From: HGM04593 sp045661225
GTDB taxonomy: Bacteria; Bacteroidota; Bacteroidia; Bacteroidales; Bacteroidaceae
Assembly (NCBI GenBank): GCA_045661225.1
Contig: JAZRFF010000020.1
Span: 1 to 64,000, forward strand
Length of the DNA stretch: 64,000 nucleotides
Direction of reading: 5' to 3'
Made by a program: the position numbers and the translations under genes. Positions 54,037-62,248 of the stretch are shown piece after piece. The stretch's first letter is position 1, and each line of letters begins with the position of its first letter. A model generated the notes under the pieces. It was not told the DNA's origin and did no database searches. It saw only the letters and a program-made list of their open reading frames with translations.

Positions 54037-54792
54037 TTAGAAATTGAAAAGGTTCTGCATTCCAAGCAGTCCGCTGTGCTCCTTTACATACTCGGCCGCG
54101 AGCACTGCACCCAGCGCGAACCCGCTGCGGTTGTGAGCATCGTGGGTTATTGTAATTGTGTCGGCCGGCGAGTCGTAGGTGATGCTGTGTATGCCGGGAA
54201 CCTCGTCGCGGCGTATGGCGTCAATCTTTATCTCGCTTGCCTGAGGCGCGTTGCCCTTTGTCACTGTACCGTCGGGGTTGGTGAGGTCGCCCATTACCCA
54301 ACGCTCCTTGCGGTCTATGTTCTCAAGAATGCCCTCGGCAAGGGTTATAGCTGTGCCACTGGGTGCGTCGAGCTTGTGTATGTGGTGTGTCTCCTCCATT
54401 TGTACACTGTAGTTGTCGAAACGGTTCATAATGCGGGCAAGATAGCGGTTTACAGCCGCGAATATTGCCACGCCTAAACTGAAATTGCTCGACCAGAACA
54501 GAGTCTTGCCTTCTTTCTCGCATTTCTCTCGCATTTCGGCCTCGTGCTGTTGGTACCAACCGGTGCTGCCGCTGACAACCTTCACACCGGCTTCCATTGC
54601 CTTTACGCAGTTGCTGTATGCTACCGCAGGTGCGGTAAACTCAATGGCAACGTCGGCACTTTTGAATGCCTCGCCGTTAATGTCGTTAAGGTTGTCGACA
54701 TCTATTATTGATACAATCTCGTGGCCTCTCTCAAGGGCAATCTTCTCAATGGTCTTGCCCATTTTTCCGTATCCTATAAGTGCTATTTTCAT
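54037..54792 (-). CDS. dapB: 4-hydroxy-tetrahydrodipicolinate reductase
   Basis: A 251-residue enzyme of lysine and diaminopimelate synthesis. GYGKMGKTIE (8-17) is the NAD(P)H-binding start (G-x-x-G-x-x-G reduced to G-Y-G-K-M-G), and ETHHIHKLDAPSGTA is the substrate-binding and catalytic motif. It lies 111 bases upstream of lepB on the same strand. The product feeds peptidoglycan. Confidence 0.95.
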   Translation of the reverse strand: MKIALIGYGKMGKTIEKIALERGHEIVSIIDVDNLNDINGEAFKSADVAIEFTAPAVAYSNCVKAMEAGVKVVSGSTGWYQQHEAEMREKCEKEGKTLFWSSNFSLGVAIFAAVNRYLARIMNRFDNYSVQMEETHHIHKLDAPSGTAITLAEGILENIDRKERWVMGDLTNPDGTVTKGNAPQASEIKIDAIRRDEVPGIHSITYDSPADTITITHDAHNRSGFALGAVLAAEYVKEHSGLLGMQNLFNF

Positions 54793-54886
54793 TGTTTATA
54801 ATATTTTTGGTGCGCGAAGATACAAAGAATTTTATTCTTAATGACGTTTTTTAATGTAAATAACAATGAGGCCTTGTTGAGCAACG

Positions 54887-56071
54887 CTATTTGTTTGCTT
54901 TACTCTTTTTCATTAAATTCTTTGCGAGCCAGCGACGTACAGGTTCGTCGTAAAGTTTCAAGCATAGAACAGCCAGTATCAAGCTCGATGCAACAACTGC
55001 AAGCGCTACGCTCCACGATTGTCCAAGGGTATAAACTCTGTTTTCAATGAGCCACGCGTAAAATATATACATCAGCGGGTAGTGTACTATGTACAATGGG
55101 TACGATATTTCGCCCAGCGCTCTGTTTATTTTGCTTGTGATACCGGTGCTTGTGCCGCACGCCCCCAGCCATACAATGAATGGAAATATGGCTGCAATGC
55201 ATATAAACTCGTACACGCTGTTTAGGCTGATTCTTGCCGATGGCGATGCAATGTAGGGTACAGCAAATAGCGTTATGAGCATAATGCTGCACAACCAAAA
55301 TGCGCCTTTTACTTTGCGTGGCTTGAATTTGCGTGCGAGCAGCATACCTACACTGAATGGGAATAGCATACGCACAAAGCCTCCCCAGAAGTTAACCTCG
55401 TCAATAGTCCAGCCCACACCTATATTGTCGTATCCCGACACATTGCCAATAAAGAACCAAGCGTGTACTGCGCCTAACGCAACGGTCACAACTGTAAGCA
55501 TTTTAGTCGACAGACGTCGAATGAGAATGGCGTACAGAATATTGCCGATATATTCGAAGAAAAGCGACCAGGCGGGACCGTTGAGAGGGAACATTTCGCC
55601 GTTGCCTCGCACCTCGTATGGTAATCCCGGTAGTGCGGGTATCATAAACATTGTAAGCAGCAGAGCGGTCATAGCCCATTCGGCGGGGGTGTGGCTGCCG
55701 TCCCATTTTTCAAATCCTGTGAAGGCGAATGCCGCTGTACCGATTAGTGCACCCATTATTAGCATCGGGTGCAGACGGATTAGGCGTCTTTTGAAGAACT
55801 GTCGCGTGCTCATTGCTTTCCAACGGTCGTCGTATGCGTAACTGATTACGAATCCCGACAGAATGAAGAAAAAATCGACAGCTATATGTGCGTGGTTCAG
55901 TGTGCTGATGAGGCCGCTGCCGGCTTTGTTGGTTACTTCGGCAAAGGAAAATCCTTCGAAAATGTGGTAGAAAAGTACTAATATTGCGGCCACTCCACGC
56001 AGGCCGTCGAGTAGTTCGTAATGGGGTTTGGTGTCGGTAAAAGATTCCGATGAAACAGTTCTTTTTTGCAT
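54887..56071 (-). CDS. OafA/YrhL-type acyltransferase family 3
   Basis: A 394-residue membrane protein with about ten helices. YELLDGLRGVAAILVLFYHIFEGF (18-41) is the family signature, and AVDFFFILSGFVISYAY and FFKRRLIRLHPML follow. There is no C-terminal SGNH domain. It is a probable O-acetyltransferase for a surface glycan. It is divergent from metG. Confidence 0.88.
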   Translation of the reverse strand: MQKRTVSSESFTDTKPHYELLDGLRGVAAILVLFYHIFEGFSFAEVTNKAGSGLISTLNHAHIAVDFFFILSGFVISYAYDDRWKAMSTRQFFKRRLIRLHPMLIMGALIGTAAFAFTGFEKWDGSHTPAEWAMTALLLTMFMIPALPGLPYEVRGNGEMFPLNGPAWSLFFEYIGNILYAILIRRLSTKMLTVVTVALGAVHAWFFIGNVSGYDNIGVGWTIDEVNFWGGFVRMLFPFSVGMLLARKFKPRKVKGAFWLCSIMLITLFAVPYIASPSARISLNSVYEFICIAAIFPFIVWLGACGTSTGITSKINRALGEISYPLYIVHYPLMYIFYAWLIENRVYTLGQSWSVALAVVASSLILAVLCLKLYDEPVRRWLAKNLMKKSKANK

Positions 56072-56396
56072 TATTTTGTCGGTTTAAGGTGTGTTGTGTC
56101 AAGTTTGTATAGGCACACATTCACGCACTTGGCTGTAGCGAATGGCCGGGTGTCTTGTGGCGCGGTACAACAGAGTGTGTTACCCTTTTTAGTTGTCTGT
56201 ACACGCTGCTCGGTTACAAAAATAATATTTTATTTCACTATAGGGATTGTTTTTTATTTTTTTTAAAAAAAGGAATCTTTGCTGTCGCTTTTGTATCGCG
56301 CGTATTAGTTATTTAAAATAAAATAATTATTTTTGCAATTTGTACGGTGCGAACCGTTTGATTGTGAATTCAAATAAAAACAAAATAACTGAAACA
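56072..56396. other. intergenic region between the acyltransferase and metG
   Basis: Holds no gene I can see. TATTTTTG at 56328-56335 (plus) is a likely -7 box for metG, and TATTTTTG on the minus strand (56217-56224) may serve the acyltransferase; neither has a clear TTTG partner. Confidence 0.5.
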
Positions 56397-58436
56397 ATGG
56401 AAAAGAAATTCAAAAGAACTCTTGTGACATCGGCCCTGCCTTATGCTAACGGTCCTGTACACATCGGGCATCTTGCCGGTGTGTATGTGCCTGCCGATAT
56501 TTATGTGCGTTATCTGCGTCTGAAGGGCGAGGAGGTACTCTTTATAGGTGGAAGCGACGAACACGGCGTGCCTGTTACTATTCGTGCAAAAAAAGAGGGT
56601 ATAACCCCGCAGGACGTGGTTGACCGCTATCACAATATAATCAAAGAGTCGTTCGAGGGCTTTGGAATATCATTCGATGTGTATTCTCGTACAACGTCGC
56701 AGACTCATCGCGAACTTGCGTCCGATTTTTTCCGCAAGCTGTACGACGAGGGTAAGTTTGTGGAACTGGAGAGTGAACAGTACTACGACGAGGGTGAGCA
56801 GCAGTTCCTTACCGATCGAAATATTCGTGGCGAGTGTCCACGCTGCCACGCTGCCGATGCATACGGCGACCAGTGCGAAAAGTGCGGTGCTACATTATCG
56901 CCCGATGAACTTATAAATCCCTACAATGCCGATTCGGGTAATAAACTTGTGAAACGCAAGACCAGCCACTGGTACTTACCGCTCGATGCTTATCAGCCTT
57001 GGCTGGAACAGTGGATTCTTAACGAACACAAGGAGTGGCGCAGCAATGTGTACGGACAGTGCAAAAGTTGGCTCGATACAGGCCTGAAGCCTCGTGCCGT
57101 TACTCGCGACCTTAACTGGGGTATTCCTGTGCCTGTCGAGGGAGCCGAGGGTAAGGTTCTTTATGTGTGGTTCGATGCTCCCATCGGTTACATAAGCAAC
57201 ACTAAAGAGCTGCTGCCCGACACCTGGGAGCAGTGGTGGAAAAACGAAGATACACGTCTTGTGCATTTTATCGGAAAAGACAATATTGTGTTCCACTGCA
57301 TTGTGTTCCCGACTATGCTCAAGGCGCACGGTGGCTATGTGCTTCCCGATAATGTTCCGAGCAATGAGTTCTTGAATCTTGAGGACGATAAAATATCGAC
57401 CTCGCGTAACTGGGCTGTGTGGCTCAATGAGTATCTTGTCGATTTTCCGGGCAAGCAGGACGTGTTGCGCTATGTGCTCACAGCCAATGCTCCCGAGACA
57501 AAAGATAATAACTTTACCTGGAAAGACTTCCAAGCACGCAACAACAACGAACTTGTGGCTGTTTACGGTAATTTTGTCAACCGTGCGCTTGTGCTCACAA
57601 AAAAATATTTCGACGGACGAGTACCTTCGCTTGGCACAATGACCGAATATGACAAGGCTATAGTAGCCGAATTTGTCGATGTTAAAGGCAAGGTTGAACA
57701 TCTGCTCGACCAGTATAAGTTCCGTGACGCACAGAAAGAGGCTATGGAGCTTGCGCGCATTGGTAACCGCTATCTTGCCGAAACAGAGCCTTGGAAACTT
57801 GCAAAGAGCGATATGGAGCGTGTTGCAACAATCTTGAACCTCTCTTTGCAGCTTGTTGCGAACCTTTCGATAGTGTTCGAGCCGTTCTTGCCATTCAGCA
57901 GTGCCAAATTGCGTGGTATGCTCAATTTGTCGTCGTTCGAGTGGGCAAGCTTGGGCAGCACAGAGCTTCTTGCCGATGGTCACGAGCTTGGCGAGGTTGG
58001 GCTCCTTTTTGAAAAGATTGAGGACGATGCTATTCAGGCGCAGCTCGACCGCCTGGAGCGCATAAAGAAAGAGAATGAGGCTGCGGCATACAAGGCCAAC
58101 CCTATCCGTCCCGAATGTACATTCGACGATTTTCTCAAGCTCGATATGCGTGTAGGAACAGTGCTCGAGTGCACTAAAGTTCCCAAAGCCGACAAGTTGC
58201 TGCAGTTCAAAATTGACGATGGTCTTGAAACGCGCACAATTCTATCGGGTATTGCAAAGCACTTTAATCCCGATGAGCTTGTGGGTAAACAGGTGTGCTT
58301 CATTGCTAATTTGCCGCCGCGTACAATGCGTGGTATCGTGAGCGAGGGTATGATACTTAGTGCCGAGGATAATGAGGGTAAGCTGTCGCTGCTCACTGTT
58401 GCTCCTCAGGCAAAGCCCGGTAGCGAGATAAAGTAA
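56397..58436 (+). CDS. metG: methionyl-tRNA synthetase
   Basis: A 679-residue class I synthetase. TSALPYANGPVHIGHLAGVYVPADIY (about 10-36) has the HIGH motif, the zinc knuckle is CPRCHAADAYGDQCEKCG, and KISTS (DDKISTSRNW) is the KMSKS loop. A C-terminal tRNA-binding domain (FDDFLKLDMRVGTVLECTKVPKADKLL) is fused. I chose ATG at 56397 (MEKKFKRTLV) over the longer frame because it matches the family start. The flippase follows after 18 bases. Confidence 0.96.
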   Translation: MEKKFKRTLVTSALPYANGPVHIGHLAGVYVPADIYVRYLRLKGEEVLFIGGSDEHGVPVTIRAKKEGITPQDVVDRYHNIIKESFEGFGISFDVYSRTTSQTHRELASDFFRKLYDEGKFVELESEQYYDEGEQQFLTDRNIRGECPRCHAADAYGDQCEKCGATLSPDELINPYNADSGNKLVKRKTSHWYLPLDAYQPWLEQWILNEHKEWRSNVYGQCKSWLDTGLKPRAVTRDLNWGIPVPVEGAEGKVLYVWFDAPIGYISNTKELLPDTWEQWWKNEDTRLVHFIGKDNIVFHCIVFPTMLKAHGGYVLPDNVPSNEFLNLEDDKISTSRNWAVWLNEYLVDFPGKQDVLRYVLTANAPETKDNNFTWKDFQARNNNELVAVYGNFVNRALVLTKKYFDGRVPSLGTMTEYDKAIVAEFVDVKGKVEHLLDQYKFRDAQKEAMELARIGNRYLAETEPWKLAKSDMERVATILNLSLQLVANLSIVFEPFLPFSSAKLRGMLNLSSFEWASLGSTELLADGHELGEVGLLFEKIEDDAIQAQLDRLERIKKENEAAAYKANPIRPECTFDDFLKLDMRVGTVLECTKVPKADKLLQFKIDDGLETRTILSGIAKHFNPDELVGKQVCFIANLPPRTMRGIVSEGMILSAEDNEGKLSLLTVAPQAKPGSEIK

Positions 58437-58454
58437 AAGCAAAAAAAAGTACCG

Positions 58455-59909
58455 ATGGGCAAAGAAACTGCAAATGGCAATCTTAAGAACGCTGTCGCAA
58501 AGGGGTTCCTTTGGGGCGGAATGAGCAATGCCATTTGTCAGGTGTTCAGCCTTTTGTTCGGAGTCTATCTTGCGCGCATTCTCGGGCCCGATGACTACGG
58601 CCCGATAGGAATGCTTGCGATATTTTCGGCCATAGCCGGTTCGCTGCAGGACAGTGGCTTTGTGGCTGCAATAGCCAACCGTAAAGAGGTCGGGCATAAA
58701 GACTACAATGCGGTATTTTGGTTCAATATACTAATATCGCTCTTTATGTATGCGGTGCTTTATGTGTGTGCGCCGCTCATAGCCGATTTTTTCAACGAAC
58801 CGGTGCTTGTCCCCCTGTCGCGTTATAATTTTTTAGGCTTTGTGGTGGCGGGCTTCGGCATTGCCCCATCGGCCTATCTGTTCCGCGAACTTAAGGTTAA
58901 GCAGAAGTCTATTGCGCTGATACTATCCATTGTTGTGTCGGGCGTGGTGGGCGTTGCAATGGCGCTTGCGGGCTACTCCTATTGGGGCATTGCCACGCAG
59001 AGCATTGTATATGTGCTTGTGCGTACCGTTGTGTGTTGGTATTTTACTCCGTGGCGACCGAGCTTCAAGGTGGATTTTTCGCCACTCGGGTATCTGTTTG
59101 CATTCAGTTACCGCTTGTTGATTACAAATATTTTCCAGCGTTTTAACTGGAATATTTTCTCGTTTATACTGGGCAAATTCTATAGTCGTGTCGACGTGGG
59201 TAACTATACAAAGTCGGCCGAGTGGTTCAATATGGGCGGCGAGGTCGTGAACGGAATGGTTAACGCCGTTGCTCAGCCGGTGCTTGCAAAGGTTGGTGAC
59301 GACTGTGAAAGGCAGTTACGCGTGTTCCGCAAGATGTTGCGCTTTACCGCTTTTGTGGCGTTCCCTCTGATGCTGGGTCTCTCGCTTGTGGCACCCGAAC
59401 TAATAACAATTGTAATTACCGACAAATGGATTGAGAGTGCATCGATGCTGCGTATATTGGCGGTGTGGGGAGCGTTTATGCCTGTGCAGTCTATGCTCAC
59501 GAACTTGCTCGTCAGCAGGGGACGTTCGCGCATCTTTATGTGGTGCACTATTGTGCAGGGGTTGCTTATGCTTGCCATTTTGCTGGCTGTGCACCCTTAT
59601 GGAATAAAGACGATGCTTGTCTCTTATTGCCTTTTTAATGCCTGCTGGCTGTTTGTGTGGCGTTACTTTGTGCAAAGAGAGATTGCGCTTACACTTTCAA
59701 TGTTCTTGCTCGACGTTACGCCTTATATGCTGCTGGCCGCTCTGACAATGCTTGTTACCTATGTCCTCACAGCCTCGGTAGCGGATATATATACCCTGTT
59801 GCCGCTGCGTGTGTCACTTGCAGCAGCGCTTTACATAGGTGCCTCTTATATGTTGCGTATTACCGAACTGCGCGAGGTACTGCACTTTTTGTTCAAACGT
59901 AAAAAGTGA
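58455..59909 (+). CDS. WzxC-like lipid-linked polysaccharide flippase
   Basis: A 484-residue protein with 12-14 helices. AKGFLWGGMSNAICQVFSLLFGVYLARILGPDDYG and GIPA-like QDSGFVAAIANRKEV are typical of the WzxC/RfbX group that flips undecaprenyl-linked repeat units. It heads a cluster with two glycosyltransferases, supporting a role in a capsule or O-antigen-like glycan. Its stop overlaps the frame of the next gene. Confidence 0.88.
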   Translation: MGKETANGNLKNAVAKGFLWGGMSNAICQVFSLLFGVYLARILGPDDYGPIGMLAIFSAIAGSLQDSGFVAAIANRKEVGHKDYNAVFWFNILISLFMYAVLYVCAPLIADFFNEPVLVPLSRYNFLGFVVAGFGIAPSAYLFRELKVKQKSIALILSIVVSGVVGVAMALAGYSYWGIATQSIVYVLVRTVVCWYFTPWRPSFKVDFSPLGYLFAFSYRLLITNIFQRFNWNIFSFILGKFYSRVDVGNYTKSAEWFNMGGEVVNGMVNAVAQPVLAKVGDDCERQLRVFRKMLRFTAFVAFPLMLGLSLVAPELITIVITDKWIESASMLRILAVWGAFMPVQSMLTNLLVSRGRSRIFMWCTIVQGLLMLAILLAVHPYGIKTMLVSYCLFNACWLFVWRYFVQREIALTLSMFLLDVTPYMLLAALTMLVTYVLTASVADIYTLLPLRVSLAAALYIGASYMLRITELREVLHFLFKRKK

Positions 59910-59917
59910 ACTGGACG

Positions 59918-61006
59918 ATGAAAAAGATACTCTACGATAATCAGATGTTTACGCTCCAGCGTTTCGGGGGTGTTACGCGCTATTTTGCCGACCTCATCTA
60001 CAACCTTCCGCAAGAGGAGTTTGCGGCCGACCTTCCTATGCGCTACTGCGAGAATCATTATGTTACCGAGACATATGGTCGTGAGTATAAAAAAATAACT
60101 TTTCCGGGTAACTACCGTCTGCGTCGCCGACTATATATGATGGCTAACAATATGATGGCAAAAAGTGCCCTCAAACGCGGTGACTACGATATTTTCCACC
60201 CGACATACTTTAACCCTTATTTCCTGAATACACTCAAGCATAGACAAAAGCCCTTTGTGCTTACTGTACACGATATGACTTTTGAGCGTTACCCGCAGGA
60301 CGTGCTTCTGTACGACCGTACAATTCCGCACAAGAGGCTTCTTGTAGCCGAGGCCGACCACATAATAGCCGTCAGCGAAAATACCAAGCGTGACATTGTG
60401 GAAATACTCGGTACCGACCCTTCGAAAATCAGTGTGGTTCACCACGGATTCAAGCAGGTGGCCTTGCCTGCTCCACAGATGTACGACCGCTATGTGCTTT
60501 ATGTGGGCGAGCGTAAGGGGTATAAAAATTTTCTACCCTGGCTATCGGCGGTGCGTCCTATTTTTAATCTCGACCCGGGGCTTAAGGTCGTATGCACGGG
60601 TTCGCCGTTCACAGTGGCAGAGCTCAGGCTCTTTGCTCAGTGGGGCATTGCCGACAGGCTTGTGCACGTTGCTGCCAACGATGCTCAGATGGCGTCGCTC
60701 TACCGCTATGCGCAGTGTTTCGTCTTTCCGTCGCACTACGAAGGCTTTGGAATACCCATTCTTGAGGCCTTTGCCAACGGTTGTCCGGTGTGTCTGAGTA
60801 ATGCAAGTTGCTTCCCCGAGGTAGCAGACGATGCTGCGCTATTCTTTAATCCCAACGACGCGCAGTCAATGTACGATACGTTAAAAGAGACACTTGCAAG
60901 CGCTGCATTGCGTGACGAGTTACGCGTAAAAGGCTCTAAGCGCAGCAAGGAATTTACCCTTGAAAGTATGGTCGAGAATAGCTGTAACGTTTATCGTAAA
61001 CTATAA
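59918..61006 (+). CDS. GT4-type glycosyltransferase
   Basis: A 362-residue GT-B glycosyltransferase. The C-terminal donor-binding signature is SHYEGFGIPILEAFANGCPVCLSNASCFPEVADDAALFFNPND, with the E-x7-E type glutamates. The N-terminus (LYDNQMFTLQRFGGVTRYF) is the acceptor half. I chose ATG at 59918 (MKKILYDNQ) over the GTG at 59906. It probably adds a sugar to a lipid-linked chain. Donor sugar unknown. Confidence 0.88.
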   Translation: MKKILYDNQMFTLQRFGGVTRYFADLIYNLPQEEFAADLPMRYCENHYVTETYGREYKKITFPGNYRLRRRLYMMANNMMAKSALKRGDYDIFHPTYFNPYFLNTLKHRQKPFVLTVHDMTFERYPQDVLLYDRTIPHKRLLVAEADHIIAVSENTKRDIVEILGTDPSKISVVHHGFKQVALPAPQMYDRYVLYVGERKGYKNFLPWLSAVRPIFNLDPGLKVVCTGSPFTVAELRLFAQWGIADRLVHVAANDAQMASLYRYAQCFVFPSHYEGFGIPILEAFANGCPVCLSNASCFPEVADDAALFFNPNDAQSMYDTLKETLASAALRDELRVKGSKRSKEFTLESMVENSCNVYRKL

Positions 61007-61017
61007 CCTTAAAGCCT

Positions 61018-62247
61018 ATGAGACTGAACCTTTCCGAATTTTCACGATTGTGGGCCATTGCCAGACGACGCACGGGAGACAAACTTGTGTCGTGGACGAA
61101 ACGGCTCTTTTCGAGCGACAGGCTGGCGAAGAATGTGCTTGGCACGCGCAACGGACGCCGTGTCCTTATGTGTCACTTGCCCGAGGCTTTCAAACAAGGC
61201 TCTTTGCCGAAATTCCATTCGAACCTTACCGAATGCCTTGTCGTGGCACGATGCTTCAGCCGCCTGGGTTACGACGTCGATTGTGCCTCGCGAGCGCTTG
61301 AGAAAATAGATTATTCGCCTTACGACATTGTGTTCGGAATAAACGGCAATGCTTTTATGGGCTCTTTCAGCGCTAAAGAGAATATATCGCCGTTGCGCAT
61401 CTTTTACTCGGTTGGTGCAGAGACTTGTTTCAATTATCGCAAGACAACTGCGCGTAATATTGAATTTCACAAGCGTCACCGACGTTGGCTGCTTGCATCG
61501 AATCGCTATATGCCGGGTGACCCCCGCAACTACTACGAAGCGCATTTTAGTGATGCAGTAGTGTGTCTGGGCGATGAATATGTGCTCGAACGCTTCATTG
61601 ACGAGGATAGCCGTCGTGAACGTTACAGTTTGTTGCCGGCATTTTACTTCAAAGTTGCAACGCCTGCCCGTAACAAGCAGTTTGCTGCGTGTCGCCGCAA
61701 TTTGTTGTGGTTTGGAAGTTCGGGAATGTTGCACAAAGGGTTGGATATTGCCATTGACTTTGCCGTGGCGCACCCTGAATTTACTCTTCACGTGTGTGGT
61801 GGCAGCCGTCAGGAGAGTGATTTTTGGAACTATTATAAACCCATCGTTGAACGTCACGGAAACATTATCCTGCACGGTTTTGTAGATATTGAGTCTACTC
61901 TGTTTGCCGATATTCTCGGTAAATGTGGTATTCTTGTAAACCCGTCAATATCGGAAGGTTGTGCTGTGTCGGTGCTTAATGTGTTAGGCAATGGAGCGCT
62001 TCTGCCGGTATATAGCAGGGCTACCGGTATTGCGCTCGAGAGTGTGGGTGTTGCGGTCGATGAGGTTACTTACGACTCTTTTGCCGATGCCTTGCTGCGT
62101 GCCGATGCTCTGCCGTTAGATGAATTTGCGGCAAAGGCCTGGGCTGCTCACGACCTTGTGAGGACGGAGTACACGCTCGAGAAATACGAAGAGAGAATGT
62201 TTGAGATTCTGAGTAGAATAATTGGAAAAAACAGAAAAAATCAATAA
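61018..62247 (+). CDS. glycosyltransferase (GT-B fold)
   Basis: A 409-residue protein. The C-terminal half has the retaining GT-B pattern (LLWFGSSGMLHKGLDIAIDFA, HGFVDIESTLFADIL, NPSISEGCAVSVLNVLGNGALLPV). The N-terminal half is diverged. No transmembrane segment. It lies 11 bases after the GT4 gene and 1 base before the YfhO-like gene, so all are in one operon. Confidence 0.8.
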   Translation: MRLNLSEFSRLWAIARRRTGDKLVSWTKRLFSSDRLAKNVLGTRNGRRVLMCHLPEAFKQGSLPKFHSNLTECLVVARCFSRLGYDVDCASRALEKIDYSPYDIVFGINGNAFMGSFSAKENISPLRIFYSVGAETCFNYRKTTARNIEFHKRHRRWLLASNRYMPGDPRNYYEAHFSDAVVCLGDEYVLERFIDEDSRRERYSLLPAFYFKVATPARNKQFAACRRNLLWFGSSGMLHKGLDIAIDFAVAHPEFTLHVCGGSRQESDFWNYYKPIVERHGNIILHGFVDIESTLFADILGKCGILVNPSISEGCAVSVLNVLGNGALLPVYSRATGIALESVGVAVDEVTYDSFADALLRADALPLDEFAAKAWAAHDLVRTEYTLEKYEERMFEILSRIIGKNRKNQ

Positions 62248-62248
62248 A